A DNA stretch of 8,229 nucleotides. Origin: Treponema sp. (GTDB lineage: Bacteria > Spirochaetota > Spirochaetia > Treponematales > Treponemataceae). The notes under the pieces are model-generated. The model had not been told where the DNA came from, ran no database searches, and was given only the letters and a program-made list of their open reading frames with translations. Each line of letters starts with the position of its first letter. Positions within the stretch are counted from its first letter, which is position 1. The translations under genes were made by a program, and so were the position numbers. This document shows positions 5,602 through 8,229 of this stretch, one piece after another. The stretch spans positions 1 through 8,229 of the forward strand of contig DLYJ01000149.1 of the NCBI GenBank assembly GCA_003447785.1, written 5' to 3'.

Positions 5602-5814
5602 ATGAATGAAGAGAATGAAAGTGTTCAGGTGCTTTTCGGGCAGAATGTTAAGAAATATCGCAAGCTGGCTGGGCTGACTCAGGAACAGCTTTCGGAGAGA
5701 CTGGGGGTCTCGCAAAAACATCTTTCCATTATTGAGACCGGCGCACAGTTCGCTTCAGCTTCATTATCACGAATTACAGACTTTAAAAAGTACCTAATTT
5801 TTTTTGGACAGTAG
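5602..5814 (+). CDS. XRE-family HTH regulator, C-terminally truncated
   Basis: 70 aa. The Cro/C1-type helix-turn-helix is clear: LFGQNVKKYRKLAGLTQEQL, then SERLGVSQKHLSIIETG (about residues 11-48), with the TQEQLSERLG and SQKHLSIIETG helices of the DNA-binding motif intact. After SRITDF (about 61) the expected last helix and tail are replaced by KKYLIFFGQ and a stop, in a stretch with a T8 run ending TTGGACAGTAG. It is therefore probably a broken or shortened regulator that may still bind DNA. The ATG at 5602 is chosen because the domain needs the NEENESV lead-in; no SD precedes it. A 4-codon frame (ATG 5577 to TGA 5591) lies just upstream. It is divergent from the beta-barrel gene and 24 nt ahead of the membrane-protein gene. 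Confidence 0.75.
   Translation: MNEENESVQVLFGQNVKKYRKLAGLTQEQLSERLGVSQKHLSIIETGAQFASASLSRITDFKKYLIFFGQ
5789..5813. other. Possible insertion-sequence end scar
   Basis: AGTACCTAA, a T8 run and then GGACAGTA form a 25-bp string. Read on the other strand (ACTGTCC, poly-A, GGTACT), it resembles the terminal repeats of some IS3-family elements. It lies exactly where the XRE protein departs from the family pattern. No second end and no transposase are present, so this would be a remnant after deletion. The call rests on resemblance only. Confidence 0.22.
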
Positions 5815-5838
5815 CGATATACGAAGGAGATTTATGTT

Positions 5839-6849
5839 ATGAAAAAAGTTTTCTCAATTATTTTAAGTGTGATTTTTGGGATTTGTTTATTTGTAACTCT
5901 GCTGCTTTCAGTGGTGCGAACAAATTACAGTTATTCGGCTATTACAAAGATTTTAAGTGGAATGATGAAGCCGGTTGCTGTTAATGGTGGGCTGCGTTAT
6001 GATGATGGACTTTTTCACCCGGATGAGAAAGTTTTGACACTGGCACAGTATGAAGATTTAGGTTATGGATTTGACCCTTCTGCACTGAAAAATCTGGATT
6101 TGAGACAGCTTGATTTTACCACTATGGACGTGAACAAAATTGTGCAATCTTATTTGGATGCTGCCGGCCTTGATATTGAACCAGAATTTATTGCAGAAGT
6201 GCTTTCTTCACCAGAGGTTTCTGAATTTGTGGATAAATATGTTGGTGAAGTTGTGGACTATATGACAGGCGTTTCTACTGGCCTGAATATTGATACCAGT
6301 GATATTCAAAATGTTGTAAATAAATCTATTGATATGTTTGAAGAGCATACGGGTAAAACTGTAGATAGAACTGGTCTTGATGAAAGTTTGGAAATTACAG
6401 TGAAGACGGCACTTCCAGAAATTACTGCCACTTTGGATGCCGCAAAAAAAGAAAATGCAGAAAGTTTGGAAGTGCTTAAACAGGTAGAACATTATCTTTC
6501 TTTGAAATTTTTCTTAATTTTTGTAGGCGTTTGCGTTGTATTGGCACTGTTAATCTTCCTTATCAACATGAATGTTTTTGCATGGTTTAAATATGTGGGT
6601 ATGCCATCTTTTGTAGACGGTCTGCTGCTTTTTATAGCTGGCTGCGTTGCAAAAGCAATTGTTCCTGGAATCCTAACTGAAGTTTTGAAAGAAGCTGGAC
6701 TACCAGGCGGGGTTTTTGAAGGAATCTGGTCTTTTGTTGTGGTAATTCTTTCGCAGATTAAGATTTATGGAATTGTAGCGGCACTTCTTGGTTGTGCACT
6801 CTGGGTTTTTGGTTCTACGCTAAATAAAAAAAGAATCGTGAAAGAATAA
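5839..6849 (+). CDS. Membrane protein of unknown function with a large extracytoplasmic domain
   Basis: 336 aa. Hydrophobic segments: about 5-26, 222-244, 258-279 and a long one at about 293-326 (probably one membrane helix at 309-326 preceded by a re-entrant or short helix). Between the first two lies an acidic, helical domain of about 190 residues, likely outside the cytoplasm. It includes QYEDLGYGFDPSALKNLDL and several Glu/Asp-rich helices; the last, AAKKENAESLEVLKQVEHYL (201-220), is a possible coiled coil leading into TM2. The C-terminus is basic (NKKRIVKE) and probably cytoplasmic. I do not recognise a family. An AAGGAGA SD lies 8 nt before the ATG. The XRE gene ends 24 nt upstream, so the two are likely co-transcribed. 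No clear terminator follows. Confidence 0.78.
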   Translation: MKKVFSIILSVIFGICLFVTLLLSVVRTNYSYSAITKILSGMMKPVAVNGGLRYDDGLFHPDEKVLTLAQYEDLGYGFDPSALKNLDLRQLDFTTMDVNKIVQSYLDAAGLDIEPEFIAEVLSSPEVSEFVDKYVGEVVDYMTGVSTGLNIDTSDIQNVVNKSIDMFEEHTGKTVDRTGLDESLEITVKTALPEITATLDAAKKENAESLEVLKQVEHYLSLKFFLIFVGVCVVLALLIFLINMNVFAWFKYVGMPSFVDGLLLFIAGCVAKAIVPGILTEVLKEAGLPGGVFEGIWSFVVVILSQIKIYGIVAALLGCALWVFGSTLNKKRIVKE

Positions 6850-6863
6850 AAGAATATGGAATA

Positions 6864-6896
6864 AAGAATGCAAAGGATTCAATCGAAAGCATTCTT
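6864..6896. other. Inverted repeat after the membrane-protein gene
   Basis: AAGAATGC (6864-6871) and GCATTCTT (6889-6896) are perfect 8-bp inverted arms with a 17-nt loop, 14 nt after the stop of the membrane-protein gene. There is no T-run, so it is at best a weak 3'-end structure. Confidence 0.3.
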
Positions 6897-6977
6897 ATGA
6901 ACGAGGTAAATCAAGAATTCGCTGGCTTGACTTTCAAAATCAATGAGATAAAAGCTCTTTTACAAAAATCGTCCTAA
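6897..6977 (+). CDS. Possible 26-aa small reading frame (doubtful)
   Basis: MNEVNQEFAGLTFKINEIK, ending LLQKSS. It is helix-like, but has no SD or promoter. The same frame is open upstream without a start, so it may be the tail of a decayed gene rather than an active one. I include it only because it is the sole open frame in the 138-bp convergent gap. Confidence 0.15.
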   Translation: MNEVNQEFAGLTFKINEIKALLQKSS

Positions 6978-6987
6978 CCCCGAGATT

Positions 6988-7761
6988 TTAGAAATTGTCG
7001 TCGCGGTCGAACATGTGGGTGACGAATTCCACAACGAGGGTCTTGTAGACTTCATCGCTGAAAAGAGGTTTTTGCAGCAGGTCGATGGTTTCTTGGCTGA
7101 GCAGACCTTTTTCGGCCATTTCTACGCCACCCTTGTAGTATTTGTCGGTGAGCATTTTGAGCCTTCGTGGTCCGCCTCTGTGATGCAATGAACGCATTTG
7201 CGGGCAGGCGACCAGCTGATAGCCGTCGTGTCCCAAGATTATGTCGAATTGCTTTACGATTGGCTCATAAACCACATCGATGTCGCACCAGGCACAGCTT
7301 GAAAGCAGAAGAATTTTCTGGCCTTCTTTTACATTTTGCAGGCCGTGCATAGGTTTGTTGAGTGCGTCCGGGTCGTTGAGCTGCTGACCCATGTAGGGGT
7401 GAACCATGCCGACGATTCTGTCCATTAGGCATTTCATTTGGCCCGGAACTCCAAAGAGGTAGAGCGGGAAGCTCCAGATTACGACATCGGCCGTTTCGAG
7501 CTTGTGGCGGATTAAAGGAACATCGTCGTCTTTCATAAAACAGCTTCCGTCGGGACGACCCCAGCAACTGAGGCAGCCTCGGCAGGGCTTGATATTCATT
7601 TTGTCGATAAAGATATATTCACTTTCGTAGTTGCCGGTTGAGAGCATTCCGTTTACAAAGGCTTCTGTTGGTACAAGTGTTCCGCTTCGTTCATTTTTAG
7701 GGCTTGCAACCATGATGAGGATTTTCTTTTTTCCGTTTAATTCGTCTTTCTCTAAAGTCAT
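6988..7761 (-). CDS. Iron-sulfur flavoprotein-like NAD(P)H-dependent oxidoreductase
   Basis: 257 aa, flavodoxin-like (FMN_red / NADPH-dependent FMN reductase) fold. KKKILIMVASPKNERSGT is the first strand and phosphate-binding loop for FMN, and VVIWSFPLYLFGVPGQMKC with LMDRI is the second flavin-contact segment. Between them lies C60-x2-C63-x2-C66-x7-C74, the compact cysteine motif of iron-sulfur flavoproteins (Isf), so a 4Fe-4S cluster beside FMN is likely. The C-terminal 100 residues are helical and longer than in minimal reductases. Probable role: cytoplasmic electron transfer or reduction of quinones or oxidants; the partner is unknown. TATACT of its promoter sits 6 nt before the ATG with no SD, so it is predicted leaderless. 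It is convergent with the membrane-protein gene and is less AT-rich than its neighbours. Confidence 0.85.
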   Translation of the reverse strand: MTLEKDELNGKKKILIMVASPKNERSGTLVPTEAFVNGMLSTGNYESEYIFIDKMNIKPCRGCLSCWGRPDGSCFMKDDDVPLIRHKLETADVVIWSFPLYLFGVPGQMKCLMDRIVGMVHPYMGQQLNDPDALNKPMHGLQNVKEGQKILLLSSCAWCDIDVVYEPIVKQFDIILGHDGYQLVACPQMRSLHHRGGPRRLKMLTDKYYKGGVEMAEKGLLSQETIDLLQKPLFSDEVYKTLVVEFVTHMFDRDDNF

Positions 7762-7767
7762 GCTGAC

Positions 7768-7796
7768 AGTATAGCATAGTCAATCTATTGAATCAA
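7768..7796 (-). promoter_or_regulatory. Flavoprotein promoter, predicted leaderless
   Basis: Minus strand: TTGATT (7796-7791), a 17-nt spacer, TATACT (7773-7768) with an extended-10 TG. +1 would fall on the A of the ATG at 7761. The gap between -10 and ATG is GTCAGC, identical to that of yhbY. Confidence 0.65.
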
Positions 7797-7871
7797 TTTA
7801 AGGCGCTCCTGCATTCAGAACTTTCGAAATATAAAATTTTCAAAAAATATTATTAAAAAGGTCTGAATTCT

Positions 7872-7900
7872 TTGAATTTACTTATTTATTGCGTTATACT
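7872..7900 (+). promoter_or_regulatory. Promoter upstream of the heptanucleotide-repeat region
   Basis: TTGAAT (7872-7877), a 17-nt spacer, TATACT (7895-7900); predicted start at about 7907, one base before an ATG at 7908. It drives transcription to the right, through the repeat array and into the terminator at 8095-8160. Confidence 0.6.
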
Positions 7901-7907
7901 GTCGTTA

Positions 7908-8096
7908 ATGATTGTTAAAAGTTTTCTCAGAAATAAAGCATTTTTCTCAAATTATCTTGACAAGAAGACTTTTTTTCACATAATGCTTCGGGCTTCGGGC
8001 TTCGGGCTTCGGGCTTCGGGCTTCGGGCTTCGGGCTTCGGGCTTCGGGCTAATCCTTTCCAGTTTTCAACTCAAAATTCAATTTTCTTCTATATAA
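7908..8096 (+). CDS. Possible small ORF containing the heptanucleotide repeat (doubtful)
   Basis: 62 aa from the ATG at 7908: MIVKSFLRNKAFFSNYL, then three copies of the 7-residue unit LRASGFG encoded by the 7-bp tandem repeat, then ILSSFQLKIQFSSI. There is no SD, but the promoter at 7872-7900 places +1 next to this ATG, as in the leaderless genes of this window. The repeat portion is low-complexity and no family is recognised, so this could equally be an untranslated leader or small RNA. If translated, each gain or loss of a repeat unit shifts the frame. Confidence 0.25.
   Translation: MIVKSFLRNKAFFSNYLDKKTFFHIMLRASGFGLRASGFGLRASGFGLILSSFQLKIQFSSI
7985..8050 (+). repeat. Heptanucleotide tandem repeat (GCTTCGG x 9.4)
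   Basis: Nine perfect tandem copies of GCTTCGG plus GCT, 66 bp in all, flanked by AT-rich sequence. No unit has a mismatch, which suggests recent expansion or active slippage. Each unit in RNA contains CUUCGG, the sequence of the very stable C(UUCG)G tetraloop, though only short stems can close it. It is too short and has no unique spacers, so it is not a CRISPR array. Confidence 0.95.
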
Positions 8097-8160
8097 AAGA
8101 CCGTCTTTGCAAGAGCTGAGTCGAATTCGATGAGGCTTTTCGAGGAACGGTCTTTTTTTT
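8095..8160 (+). terminator. Strong intrinsic terminator immediately before the next gene
   Basis: AAAAGACCGT (8095-8104) pairs with ACGGTCTTTT (8147-8156). An inner AAGAGC/GCTTTT stem (8111-8116/8135-8140) and a palindromic TCGAATTCGA apical region lie inside. T8 follows at 8153-8160. It should end transcription from the promoter at 7872. It lies only 5 nt before the SD of the next gene, with no promoter between, so that gene may depend on read-through (attenuator arrangement). Confidence 0.75.
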
Positions 8161-8165
8161 ACGAA

Positions 8166-8176
8166 AAGGAGGTGAT
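8166..8176 (+). promoter_or_regulatory. Full-consensus ribosome-binding site
   Basis: AAGGAGGTGAT is an 11-nt match to the usual bacterial 16S rRNA 3' end, spaced correctly before the ATG at 8182. This is the strongest SD in the window and fixes the start of the partial gene. Confidence 0.85.
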
Positions 8177-8181
8177 ACTAC

Positions 8182-8229
8182 ATGGTTTTTCGACACAGAA
8201 TCTCTCTTTTTGTTCTTGTGTCAACTCTA
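8182..8229 (+). CDS. N-terminal fragment of an unidentified protein, probably membrane or exported
   Basis: Sixteen codons are visible: MVFRHRISLFVLVSTL. Positive charges followed by a hydrophobic run suggest a signal peptide or first membrane helix. The start is secured by the consensus SD. The gene continues past the right edge and cannot be identified. It sits directly behind the terminator at 8095-8160. Confidence 0.65.
   Translation, partial: MVFRHRISLFVLVSTL

Noticed and set aside
6208..6492. A 94-codon minus-strand frame opposite the membrane-protein gene
   Set aside because: Its composition (Phe/Ile/His/Asn-rich) is the mirror of an acidic coding strand, and it has no start signals.
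6949..6963. Palindrome TAAAAG-CT-CTTTTA as a terminator between convergent genes
   Set aside because: The loop is too small unless the stem shrinks to 5 A/T-rich pairs, and no T-run follows.
7167..7567. Two frames overlapping the flavoprotein gene, one on each strand
   Set aside because: They are Arg/Pro-rich shadows of a gene with clear FMN and cysteine motifs.
7985..8050. CRISPR array
   Set aside because: The unit is 7 bp with no spacers, and no cas genes are nearby. It is a simple tandem repeat.
8095..8160. Riboswitch or T-box leader
   Set aside because: I see no T-box consensus or known aptamer core; only the terminator hairpin is supported.

Overview
The window looks like a chromosomal stretch of a spirochaete, most likely a Treponema (host-associated or environmental, AT-rich). 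This rests on gene types rather than any marker locus. A cut-off minus-strand gene at the left edge starts like the archaeal/spirochaete-type phenylalanyl-tRNA synthetase beta chain. There is also a spirochaete-style lipoprotein signal, a short Phe-terminated beta-barrel protein, and good purine-rich Shine-Dalgarno (SD) sites on most genes. The species cannot be named from this sequence.

Layout. (1) 1-550: partial pheT (-) and yhbY (+, CRM-domain ribosome-associated RNA-binding protein) diverge from two back-to-back sigma70-type promoters. yhbY ends at a hairpin terminator that reaches the convergent NUDIX gene. (2) 535-5446: six minus-strand genes, listed in transcription order: an outer-membrane beta-barrel protein, a GC-rich structured intergenic element, a secreted protein with about 14-residue repeats, an AT-rich 453-aa protein of unknown function, a 45-aa protein overlapping it by 8 nt, a CAP/SCP-domain lipoprotein with its own promoter, and a NUDIX hydrolase. 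(3) 5447-6987: a truncated XRE-type HTH gene diverges from the beta-barrel gene across a perfect 10-bp inverted repeat, followed by a four-helix membrane protein. (4) 6988-7761: an iron-sulfur-flavoprotein-like NAD(P)H oxidoreductase (-). (5) 7762-8229: a promoter, a 7-bp tandem repeat (GCTTCGG x 9.4), a strong hairpin/T8 terminator, and directly after it a consensus SD and the first 16 codons of another gene.

Most interesting patterns. At yhbY and the flavoprotein gene, and more weakly at the NUDIX gene and a small repeat-bearing frame, the -10 hexamer sits 6-7 nt before the ATG, so transcription should begin on or next to the start codon (leaderless mRNA). Two of these sites share the string TATA(A/C)TGTCAGCATG. 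The heptanucleotide array lies between a promoter and a terminator/SD, inside a possible small reading frame. Because 7 is not a multiple of 3, a change in copy number would change that frame. The GC-rich block at 4621-4736 contains several competing inverted repeats and looks like a member of a dispersed repeat family.

Genes that probably act together: the XRE regulator and the beta-barrel gene share an operator-like site, the 453-aa and 45-aa proteins are translationally coupled, and CAP and NUDIX may be co-transcribed. I see no CRISPR array, tRNA, rRNA or intact transposase.
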